DNA of 60,008 bases, from the NCBI GenBank assembly GCA_030836185.1, contig JAURQH010000026.1, positions 1 to 60,008 on the forward strand. The letters are read 5' to 3'. Shown piece by piece: positions 37,801 to 45,123 of the stretch. The notes beneath the pieces are model-generated. The model worked only from the letters and a program-made list of their open reading frames with translations. It had not been told where the DNA came from and ran no database searches. Origin of the DNA: Planctomycetota bacterium (GTDB lineage: Bacteria; Planctomycetota; Planctomycetia; Planctomycetales; Planctomycetaceae). The translations under genes and the position numbers were made by a program. Numbering within the stretch: position 1 is the stretch's first letter; the number at the start of each line of letters is the position of its first letter.

Positions 37801-38425
37801 AACGATTCCCCGCGCAGAGATTGAAATCCTGAAGAAAAGCCCCGTTTCCTTGATGCCCGAAAAGCTGGAAGAACAAATCAAACCACAGGAACTGGTTGAC
37901 TTGTTCGCATTTATCACGCTCGACAAACATCCTTCCGATAGAACGGCTCGGCAGTTGCCGGGTGTGAAAGAAGTGGTCCCTCGCATTGCGACCAACCCGC
38001 AGCAGTTTGCGGAAGTGATCGGCGAAGTGGCTCCCGGATTTACGACCAAAAAGTCGGGCGTGGGAGATGTTGCATTACAAACCGGACACATGAATCGCTC
38101 GACAGTGGTAAGAACCCATCCCGTGAATCAAAACGAGCCGTGTGTCTTGTCCGGTTCGTTTGAAATTCCCTCAGGACAAAAAACGTGGCTGCTCGTTGAT
38201 GTGGCCCATCACCCGGAAGGAGACTGGCGGCTGGAAGTCAAAGGGAATGGCAAACGGCTGTTGTCGGAAGATGTGGGTGGTCCAGCGTCGCGCGGTTGGC
38301 AATCATTCCGCATCGACCTGTCACAGTTTGCCGGTCAAAAAGTGAAGCTGGAACTCAAAAATCACGCGACCGGCTGGCGGAATGAATTCGGCTATTGGGG
38401 CGGTGCGCGGGTCGTGAGTGAATGA
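34883..38425 (+). CDS. PVC-type heme-binding CxxCH protein (membrane-bound dehydrogenase-like)
   Basis: A 1180-residue exported protein with a signal peptide (KLLALLLLGLPCLLQA). An N-terminal beta-propeller of the glucose-dehydrogenase/NHL kind covers about residues 30-400 (PVGMAIDEKGRFWITESFEYP, LPNSLTWGPDGWLYGLNGVF, DGCIYVLDWYDRYHC). Armadillo/HEAT-like helices span roughly 415-860. A c-type heme domain starts with CGQCH near residue 895 and contains VGPEIT and DPSLVIG. A C-terminal beta-sandwich (about 1030-1180) ends WRNEFGYWGGARVV. Such multidomain cytochromes are abundant in planctomycetes and probably oxidise carbohydrates or alcohols at the outer face. The start at 34883 places the signal peptide at the N-terminus. 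Confidence 0.88.
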   Translation: MYRPVKLLALLLLGLPCLLQADDFIPRRQDKPPGPALSPMDAIAKMDVPEGFSVELVAAEPQIFNPVGMAIDEKGRFWITESFEYPRKEPGPGRDRIKVLEDTTGDGRVDKVTVFAEGLNIPSGIAVGYGGVWVANAPDILFMQDLDGDLKVDKIEKVVTGFGRTDTHELPNSLTWGPDGWLYGLNGVFNYCDVKYTPNNPNFDEKHSGWKFTCALFRIHPRTREFELFAEGTSNPWGVAWNKDGEAFLSACVIDHLWHLTQSGYYHRQGGPYPPHTWKLESIVKHKHQKAAYCGIHYYDSDAYPEEYREKLYMGNIHGNCLNADALERDGSTYFGTPRPDFLTANDVWFMPVVQKTGPDGCIYVLDWYDRYHCYQDANRDPEGVDRGHGRLYRIRYKESPHTPADFNLAAETDDQLIERLSQHNDFIRWTAQRLLSERSIQESRQKLKAIATNNSADQKTRLHAFWSVIGMKPDPEDLLIYDDFMEQLMSQPDPTLRAWAIRAAGHQFLHSKSHNGFNESEEGNIFELVDTAIHDESEDVRLQGVILAGAHAKKMQPHGSYPVYTELFAEALKLSSEDEVLPKIVWRNLLYYLESFPNQAADFATINEIAAGSGGRELIPRLVAWMLDHTDYKATNVAKVISYHSHSTGGNPQTAAICLSMISQRVQNRTLAGEKLKQTKEALGTVVSSIAAGDKDSAPFFSAAMLGASWGDPVALKEAEKILANSKSPEAQRLQALNALVAAGEEMHVLIAMDQILADKKSNPAPFRGKMISALGRLRNEHVASLLVLNYYELEPELKPRVIDILTQRKAWSISLLNAIAEEEIPTSALNLNQVKRMLATGDKELTKLVGQHWGQIREGRDPKRDQVIGEMKQLIRSSEGDPFAGELVFNKVCGQCHKIYGKGQEVGPEITLNGRNSFEQLLSNVFDPSLVIGASYQSYTVVTDEGRVLNGLLVEDTESKITLKIQGGKRETIPRAEIEILKKSPVSLMPEKLEEQIKPQELVDLFAFITLDKHPSDRTARQLPGVKEVVPRIATNPQQFAEVIGEVAPGFTTKKSGVGDVALQTGHMNRSTVVRTHPVNQNEPCVLSGSFEIPSGQKTWLLVDVAHHPEGDWRLEVKGNGKRLLSEDVGGPASRGWQSFRIDLSQFAGQKVKLELKNHATGWRNEFGYWGGARVVSE

Positions 38426-38450
38426 GAGTTACTCAATTGTGAGAAACAGG

Positions 38451-39338
38451 TCATTCCTCTTTATCGATGCTTTTTTGTAACCCTCGGCGAATCAATGCTT
38501 TGATTTTCGGACGACTGGACGAAGATGCCTTCTTCGAAACTGTTTTCGGGGTGATCTTCTCAATGGTTTCCAGAATGACTGCCGAGCTTTCGATAATGGC
38601 CAGACCGAGTCGCTTGCGTGTCATTCCTTCGGAATAGATGTTTTTGAACCGTTCATCGATGAAATGTTGGCCATGAACGAGGCCGATGATTTTGATTTCG
38701 TCTCCCAGTTGATCGGAATAAATCGGTCCGCCGCTGTTGCCTTCGAAGATATTGAAATCGACCAGATATTTTGGGTGGTCGTCAATCGGCGTTAATGGGT
38801 AATCAGCAATGCATCCCAAACGAGTGGTGGCAAATCCCGCTCTGCTCGGTTTGAAGATGGGAGCATGTGGATAGCCAACGCAACGAATGAACGAACCCGG
38901 TTCGGGAGCATGTGTGTTCCAGTCTTCGGCTGTTGCCAAAACGCTGATTGGTAATGAATCAATTGGTTTTTCTGAGGGAAAATCCAGGAAGATCACGGCC
39001 ACATCTTCCTTCGGATGTTGTACCCAGAGTGGCTTCTGCCCCTTTCTGATGCGGATTTTTTCCGATTTGGCAGCCCACTTTCCTCCCTCATTCTGTTCTC
39101 GTAACACTAGTGTCGCGGTTTCACCCTTCATTCCTTCGAAGACATGGGCGGCAGTCACTAAGAGTAACTGCTGCCGTTCCGGTTCATTGGGATCAGGGCG
39201 GTCTAACACAAATCCGGTTCCCGTGGTGTTGGGATGCTCGACCCGATACGACGCCAACACGATTTGCGAAGGTGTTACCTCGGCATATGCAGGAACCGCG
39301 AGTTCCAATACGAGAACGGCGAATATAAAAAGTCGCAT
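38451..39338 (-). CDS. Secreted trypsin-like serine protease
   Basis: A 295-residue protein with a Sec signal (RLFIFAVLVLELAVPAYA) and an S1-type chymotrypsin fold. The catalytic triad appears as His in VTAAHVFEGMKG, Asp in KEDVAVIFLDFP and Ser in FEGNSGGPIYSDQ. No PDZ domain follows; the C-terminus is basic (KTVSKKASSSSRPKIKALIRRGLQKS). The start at 39338 begins directly with the signal peptide. Substrate unknown. It is convergent with the heme-protein gene. Confidence 0.82.
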   Translation of the reverse strand: MRLFIFAVLVLELAVPAYAEVTPSQIVLASYRVEHPNTTGTGFVLDRPDPNEPERQQLLLVTAAHVFEGMKGETATLVLREQNEGGKWAAKSEKIRIRKGQKPLWVQHPKEDVAVIFLDFPSEKPIDSLPISVLATAEDWNTHAPEPGSFIRCVGYPHAPIFKPSRAGFATTRLGCIADYPLTPIDDHPKYLVDFNIFEGNSGGPIYSDQLGDEIKIIGLVHGQHFIDERFKNIYSEGMTRKRLGLAIIESSAVILETIEKITPKTVSKKASSSSRPKIKALIRRGLQKSIDKEE

Positions 39339-39468
39339 AAACTGACCTTCAAAAAGCATTCAGAAAATATTTCGCTGCCGACAATAATATCGCATCGAGG
39401 GGAGCGAAGGACATTTAATCTCTGAAATCTCTTAGAACGATCTTTACTGATGACAATGGACAAAATAA

Positions 39469-40164
39469 TCAGCTCAAATCGAACAACATGATCTCCGCGT
39501 CGTTGGTTGCCGTGATGGTCAATGACGTTTCATCACTCACTGCGGCACCATCACTCGTGGACAATTTGATGTCATTGAGTGTGACTGATCCTCGCAACAC
39601 CTGTAGCCAGGCATGCCGACCATCGGCCAGATCAACATCAACCAACTTTCCGGCATCCAATCGTGAGAGGTAGATTCTGGCATCTTGATAAATTTTCAGG
39701 GAACCTTCTTCGCCATCTGGTGAGGCCACGAGCCTTAGTTCGTTTTGTAGCCGATCATCAAAACGCTTTTGTTCATAACTTGGTTCGATTCCTTTCTCTG
39801 TCGGTAATAACCAAATTTGATACAAATGAGTCGGTTCATCGGAGGACGGATTGAACTCACTGTGCTCGATGCCGGTCCCTGCCGACATACGCTGAAATTC
39901 GCCCGGCGTGAGAACTTCTCCATTGCCCATGGAGTCTTTATGCTCGAGTGCTCCTTCCAAGACATAAGTGACAATTTCCATGTCTCGATGCGGATGTGTG
40001 CCGAACCCTTTGTCGGGAGCGACGCGATCTTCATTCATGACACGCAGCGAGCGAAACCCCATATGATCGGGGTCGTGATACGATGCGAACGAAAAAGTAT
40101 GAGCTGCTTTTAGCCAGCCGTGATCGGCATGACCTCGATCAGACGCTTTGCGAACGGTGATCAT
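39469..40164 (-). CDS. Pirin family bicupin protein
   Basis: A 231-residue cupin protein. The metal-binding N-terminal motif HPHRDMEIVTYVLEGALEHKDSMGNG supplies the histidines, with a Glu in TGIEHSEFNPS. Start region MITVRKASDRGHADHGWLKAAHTFSFASYHDPDHMGF is typical of the YhhW/quercetin dioxygenase-like pirins. These proteins may oxidise flavonols such as quercetin or act in redox sensing. It stands alone, with a probable ATG at 40164. Confidence 0.9.
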   Translation of the reverse strand: MITVRKASDRGHADHGWLKAAHTFSFASYHDPDHMGFRSLRVMNEDRVAPDKGFGTHPHRDMEIVTYVLEGALEHKDSMGNGEVLTPGEFQRMSAGTGIEHSEFNPSSDEPTHLYQIWLLPTEKGIEPSYEQKRFDDRLQNELRLVASPDGEEGSLKIYQDARIYLSRLDAGKLVDVDLADGRHAWLQVLRGSVTLNDIKLSTSDGAAVSDETSLTITATNDAEIMLFDLS

Positions 40165-40208
40165 TAAGGAGTCCAACTTATCTTTTGATGAGAGAAAAAA
40201 TCATAAAT

Positions 40209-41687
40209 TTAACTCAGAACACCTTTCACCACTTTTCCATGAACGTCGGTCAGTCGATAATCGCGACCTTGAAAACGATATGTTAAGCGTTCGTGATTCA
40301 TGCCCAACAGGTGCATGATGGTGGCGTTCAAATCGTGGACGTGAACACCACGAGTTTCGCGGTCAACGATATTGTAAGAGAAATCATCGGTCTCGCCGTA
40401 ACTGGTTCCCCCTTTGATGCCCCCCCCCGCCATCCAGATCGAGAAACATCGTGGGTGATGGTCTCGTCCGTAGTTCTTGCTATTCCCTTGTTTGTAGACA
40501 GTACGGCCGAACTCGCCTCCCCAGATAACGAGCGTATCTTTGAGTAAACCACGCTGTTTGAGATCCTGAATGAGAGCCGACGATCCTTGATCGACTTCTT
40601 TGGCAATTTTTGGATGACGAGTTGGTAGGCCGCCATGATGATCCCACCCACGATGATAAATCTGCACGAATCGCACACCACGCTCGCTCAATCGCCTTGC
40701 CAGTAAACAGTTGGCGGCGTGAGTGCCGGGAACTTTCGCATCTTCACCGTATAGATCAAATGTGCTTTCTGGTTCGTCCGAGGTGTCAGTCAACTCAGGA
40801 ACCGACATTTGCATTCGATACGACATCTCGTAAGCCGCGATACGAGTTTGTATCTCTGGATCACCCACTTCTGTTTGGCGAAGTTCGTTCAATTGTGAAA
40901 GTGAATCGAGGAGTTGTCGTTTGTCGTCGAGTGACGCATTCGTGGGGTCATTCAAATACAACACCGGGTCACCAACCGAACGGAGTTTGACTCCTTGATG
41001 ATTGGACGGCAGAAAGCCGCTTCCCCACAATCGCGAATAGAGTGGTTGTGCTTGAGTATCAGAGTTTTTATCGAGTAGGACGGCATAAGCGGGCAGATTT
41101 TCGCTTTCACTCCCCAAGCCGTAACTGACCCACGATCCGAGACTCGGGCGTCCGGGTTGTTGATGTCCCGTTTGGAAAAAAGTGATCGCCGGATCGTGGT
41201 TAATCGCTTCGGTGTGCATTGATTTGACGATGCAAATATCGTCGGCAATTTTCCCATGATGAGGCATCAAATCGCTAATCCACTGTCCCGATTCTCCATG
41301 TTGCTGGAACGGCATAAAAGATTTCGCCACTGCAAAAGACTTCTGCCCGGCCGTCATTCCGGTGAGTCTTTGTCCCATACGGACCGAGGCGGGCAACTCT
41401 TGTCCGTCCAGCTTTTCTAATGATGGCTTATAATCGAAAGTGTCAATGTGAGACGGTGCCCCGGACTGACACAGGTAGATTACCCGTTTCACTTTAGGAG
41501 CGAAATGTGTCGGGCCGGTTAAGCCGGGATCGTAACCGGGGCCGTTACTGGTCGCCAACGACTTCTGTTGCCCGTTAGCCTCTTTAGCAAGCAGTGATGC
41601 GAGTGCTGCCACGCCAATCCCGGTTGCAGACTTTCCAAAAAAGTAACGACGATTGATGGCCAGGTCGTGGTCGGTGATCGGCTTCAT
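40209..41687 (-). CDS. DUF1501 family exported protein (PSD1 partner)
   Basis: A 492-residue DUF1501 protein, similar in plan to the one at 8281 but with a different leader: NRRYFFGKSATGIGVAALASLLA, Tat-like. Landmarks are KVKRVIYLCQSGAPSHIDTFDYKP, WVSYGLGSESENLPAYAVLLD, YHRGWDHHGGLPTRHPKIA, WGGEFGRTVYKQGNSKNYGRDHHPRCF and LLGMNHERLTYRFQGRDYRLTDVHG. It follows a PSD1 gene with a 138-bp gap that contains a REP-like pair. This is the standard planctomycete pairing, which implies that the two exported proteins act together, although the reaction is unknown. Confidence 0.9.
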   Translation of the reverse strand: MKPITDHDLAINRRYFFGKSATGIGVAALASLLAKEANGQQKSLATSNGPGYDPGLTGPTHFAPKVKRVIYLCQSGAPSHIDTFDYKPSLEKLDGQELPASVRMGQRLTGMTAGQKSFAVAKSFMPFQQHGESGQWISDLMPHHGKIADDICIVKSMHTEAINHDPAITFFQTGHQQPGRPSLGSWVSYGLGSESENLPAYAVLLDKNSDTQAQPLYSRLWGSGFLPSNHQGVKLRSVGDPVLYLNDPTNASLDDKRQLLDSLSQLNELRQTEVGDPEIQTRIAAYEMSYRMQMSVPELTDTSDEPESTFDLYGEDAKVPGTHAANCLLARRLSERGVRFVQIYHRGWDHHGGLPTRHPKIAKEVDQGSSALIQDLKQRGLLKDTLVIWGGEFGRTVYKQGNSKNYGRDHHPRCFSIWMAGGGIKGGTSYGETDDFSYNIVDRETRGVHVHDLNATIMHLLGMNHERLTYRFQGRDYRLTDVHGKVVKGVLS

Positions 41688-41719
41688 GGTTAGGTCTCGG
41701 AATCTGTTTGATAAATACT

Positions 41720-41790
41720 GTAGGGTCCGCTGTGCAGACCGAATTCATGAACGACTGTTTTCTCATAATGGTCCGCACAGCGGACCCTAC
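41720..41790. repeat. Inverted pair of GTAG-headed REP-like hairpins (family B, BIME-like)
   Basis: The first unit at 41720-41740 reads GTAG then GGTCCGC-TGT-GCAGACC. The second, at 41770-41790 on the other strand, reads GTAG then GGTCCGC-TGT-GCGGACC. They differ at one base, and the second is a perfect 7-bp hairpin. The two units face each other across a 29-bp spacer, as in bacterial interspersed mosaic elements. The pair lies in the PSD1-DUF1501 gap, where it could form a large stem in the mRNA. Confidence 0.75.
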
Positions 41791-41825
41791 GTCTGGCTTG
41801 CCGGATAGTGTTAGATTCAAAAATA

Positions 41826-44800
41826 TTAATTCAACGTCATAAACTCACTCAAGTTCATCAATAGACGAGCAATACTCGTCAGGGCGGCGTGTTGAGATAA
41901 TTCGAGTGATTCATCACGCGGAGAGTCTCCGACAGACAACAAAGCGGACGCTTCATCAGGATGCTGTTGATATTGCAGTAGTCGTTTTTGATAAGTCTCT
42001 TTGAGAAGTCTCAGTTCTTGCTTGGTCGGTTGACGAGAGGTTACAAGTTCGAATCCATGATTGATCTGCGTCTCAACCGAGTTGCCACCCTCATTCAGCA
42101 TTCGTTCGGCCAGTTTGCGTGCCGCTTCGACAAATTGGGGGTCGTGCAACATCACAAAGGCTTGAAGGGGTGTATTGGTGCTTGAACGTCGAACGACACA
42201 GAATTCTCGTTCTGGGGCGTCAAATGTTGCCATGGAGGGAGGAGGGACCGTTCGTTTCCAGAATGTGTACAGGCTGCGTCGATAAAGGTTCTCACCGGTA
42301 TCTTGTTTATAAGTTCGTGAATAGCCGGGGCGATTGTTGATTTCCTGCCAAAGCCCCTTGGGGTGATAAGGAAAGACACTTGGACCACCCATTTTCTCGA
42401 CGAGCAATCCACTGGCGAGCAAAGCCGAATCACGAACGACCTCGGCATCGAGCCGACGGCGAGGACCGCGAGAGAGTAGTCGATTTTCAGGGTCGTTGGC
42501 TTGTTGTTCGGGTGTGACGACCGACGACTGTCGATAAGTACCCGACGTCACAATCAATTTATGCAGAGCCTTAATATCCCAATTCATTTCAACAAACTCG
42601 ACCGCCAGCCAATCGAGCAGCTCGGGATGACTGGGCCAGTCTCCTTGAGAGCCAAAGTCCTCACTCGTTTTGACAATTCCCACTCCAAACAATCGTTGCC
42701 AGATGCGGTTGACGAATACTCTCGATGTCAGAGGGTGATCGGGTTTCACCAGCCACTCGGCCAAGGCAAGACGATTATTTGGCACGCCTTCTGGTAGTGC
42801 CGGCAATGCCGCCGGGACACCCGAATCGACAACATCCCGTTTTTGATCGTACTCTCCACGATACAAAACATGTGTCGTTCGTGGTTTTGTCTGTTCTGCC
42901 ATGATCATCGTGGATGGAATGGAATTGATGATATTTTGACGTTCTTTTTCGACCATCGTCACAGTTTGCGCTGCCTGTCGGATTTCGGGAGAGGCAAACT
43001 TTCGCAACAGCCAATCTTCGACTTGTTGTTTTTGTTGTGGATTCCGTTTTTCTTGAGGTGTCTCGATAATCTTCTGAATTGCCAGTGTCAGCGGGGCGGC
43101 TTCTCCCTTCATGACCGCTAAGCGGAATCGGGCAATCTGATGCGACAGACCAAATTGAAAACTCATTTTGACTCGAATAATCTTCTGATCGGCGTTTTTG
43201 ATCGGTTCGACCATGATGAAGACAGCCGTGCGACTGTCTGTGATTGTATTGCCATCCACTGCCCAGCCAGATCGATCCACTTTTCCGTCAATAGCTTTGC
43301 CGATCTCATAATTCTTCTGCGAGTAGTCGGCTTCCGCAGCAGAGATGACCACCTGTTCAAACTGGTCCGGCTTTGCGAGAGAGGTTGTTTCCACGATGAA
43401 TTCGGTCATGACAAAGTTCCCGTTAGAACCTCGACCCGTTCCGCCGTTGACGGTTGAGGGATCTTTGATTGCTTCCAAGCGGATGGCACTGATCGCATTA
43501 TCATCTGTTTTAAGATCAACAATATATTCTTCGGTGACCGGGTTTTTTCCGCTGGCCAACACCGATTGATCATCCTGGACCGTCAACGTCGCGCCGCCCG
43601 CTGAATTCATCTCTGTCGGAACAATGACTTGCCAGTTCGCCTGTTTGCCAGCCTTGACGAGGGATTCCCACTTCGCAAACGGCAACCCTTCCGCTCCGGC
43701 GACCTGCTTTAACTGCTGTTTTGCGCGGGCCAACCGGGTGTCGATTTCGTGCAATCGAGCATCTTGTAAAGGAGATTCGATTTTACGTCTTGGATCAACA
43801 CCATTGAGCCCTCGTTCGGGTACACGATTAAAGAACGCAGAGAACTCATAAAACTCTTTTTGAGAAATCGGATCGTACTTATGATCGTGACAACGGCTAC
43901 ACAACATCGTCATTCCCATCCAGACGGTAGAAGTGGTGACAACCCTGTCAACGACATACTCGGTTCGGTATTCTTCATCAATGACACCACCTTCAATCGT
44001 GATCGGATGATTGCGATGAAATCCGGTTGCCAGACGAGTTAAGTCATTTGCATCAGGTAACAGGTCACCGGCGATTTGCTGACGAGTAAATTCGTCGAAC
44101 GGTATATTTTGATTGAAAGCCCAAATCACCCAATCCCGCCAGACCCATTGCTCGCGTTCGAGATCGTATTGATAACCGTTGGTGTCGGCGTAACGTGCCG
44201 CATCGAGCCAAGGCTTCGCCATGTGTTCGCCATAGCGATCTGAAGACAACAAGCGGTCAACCAGTTTCTCATAGGCATTGTTTGATTGATCTGCCAGGAA
44301 TGTTTCGATCTCAGCGGGTGTCGGTGGCAAACCGGTCAAGTCGAGAGATACGCGACGAATCAGAGTGCGCGGGTCAGCTTGCGGGGATGGTTTCAGCCCT
44401 TGCTGTTCGAGTTTCTTCAAAACAAAGGAATCGATTGGATTCCGTACGTGCTCTTGATGCTCAACAATGGGTGCTTCTACTTGTTTCGGTGAGATGAACG
44501 CCCAGTGGTCTTCGTACTCCGCACCGTTTTTGATCCACGTTTCCAGTAATTGAATCTGCTTTTCTGTGAGTGGTGCTTTGCCTGAATCGGGTGGCGGCAT
44601 CTGCGTGAATTCGTCTGTGCTGCGAATTCGCTTGAGCAATTCGCTTGCTGTCGGCTTACCGGGAACAATGGCAGGCGTCTCGCTATTCGCAATGGCAATG
44701 TCACGTTTGTCGAGCCGCAAGTCGGCTTCACGTGATGCCGAGTCGGGGCCGTGACAGGTATAGCATCGATCCGAAAGAATCGCTCGAATGTCACGATTGA

Positions 44801-44891
44801 ATTGTGGTTCATCCTCTGCGAGCAGGTCGCAGACAGGCAATAACAACACGGCGAATATGGTGAGCTGGTAGCGCGAGATCATAACGGGCAT
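41826..44891 (-). CDS. PSD1 protein: PSCyt1 cytochrome, DUF1549 and DUF1553
   Basis: A 1021-residue exported protein with a signal peptide (QLTIFAVLLLPVCDLLAED). PSCyt1 (about residues 30-120) carries the heme motif CYTCH in SDRCYTCHGPDSASREADLRLD. DUF1549 (about 150-360) has PIDSFVLKKLEQQGLKPSP and RRVSLDLTGLPPTPAEI. A central beta-rich region follows, and DUF1553 (about 690-960) has HPLTSRVFVNRIWQRLFG and GPRRRLDAEVVRDSALLASG. These c-type cytochromes are thought to take part in extracellular or periplasmic oxidation of complex substrates, but no substrate is known for this one. It leads the operon with the DUF1501 gene. Confidence 0.93.
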   Translation of the reverse strand: MPVMISRYQLTIFAVLLLPVCDLLAEDEPQFNRDIRAILSDRCYTCHGPDSASREADLRLDKRDIAIANSETPAIVPGKPTASELLKRIRSTDEFTQMPPPDSGKAPLTEKQIQLLETWIKNGAEYEDHWAFISPKQVEAPIVEHQEHVRNPIDSFVLKKLEQQGLKPSPQADPRTLIRRVSLDLTGLPPTPAEIETFLADQSNNAYEKLVDRLLSSDRYGEHMAKPWLDAARYADTNGYQYDLEREQWVWRDWVIWAFNQNIPFDEFTRQQIAGDLLPDANDLTRLATGFHRNHPITIEGGVIDEEYRTEYVVDRVVTTSTVWMGMTMLCSRCHDHKYDPISQKEFYEFSAFFNRVPERGLNGVDPRRKIESPLQDARLHEIDTRLARAKQQLKQVAGAEGLPFAKWESLVKAGKQANWQVIVPTEMNSAGGATLTVQDDQSVLASGKNPVTEEYIVDLKTDDNAISAIRLEAIKDPSTVNGGTGRGSNGNFVMTEFIVETTSLAKPDQFEQVVISAAEADYSQKNYEIGKAIDGKVDRSGWAVDGNTITDSRTAVFIMVEPIKNADQKIIRVKMSFQFGLSHQIARFRLAVMKGEAAPLTLAIQKIIETPQEKRNPQQKQQVEDWLLRKFASPEIRQAAQTVTMVEKERQNIINSIPSTMIMAEQTKPRTTHVLYRGEYDQKRDVVDSGVPAALPALPEGVPNNRLALAEWLVKPDHPLTSRVFVNRIWQRLFGVGIVKTSEDFGSQGDWPSHPELLDWLAVEFVEMNWDIKALHKLIVTSGTYRQSSVVTPEQQANDPENRLLSRGPRRRLDAEVVRDSALLASGLLVEKMGGPSVFPYHPKGLWQEINNRPGYSRTYKQDTGENLYRRSLYTFWKRTVPPPSMATFDAPEREFCVVRRSSTNTPLQAFVMLHDPQFVEAARKLAERMLNEGGNSVETQINHGFELVTSRQPTKQELRLLKETYQKRLLQYQQHPDEASALLSVGDSPRDESLELSQHAALTSIARLLMNLSEFMTLN

Positions 44892-45123
44892 CTTCAGGTG
44901 GGAGAGTTAAACGTGAAATTCTATTCTAGCTGAGTCACTAAAGATCATGAACCACAAATCTCACGTTATTTGTTCAATCATCACACAGAGCGTCTCAACC
45001 AGAGTGACAAATGTGTCCCTTTGAATCATGAATCGATGAGGTAATTGATTCTTGACCCACTTATACTAATTAGACGAGTATGAAAGGGCCTCGAATCAAT
45101 ATGACCTTCAGAGGAATCGGTTG

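Noticed and set aside
44892-45123. Cobalamin riboswitch before the B12-dependent lyase
   Set aside because: No B12-box-like sequence was seen in the 230-bp region; only a good ribosome site was found.
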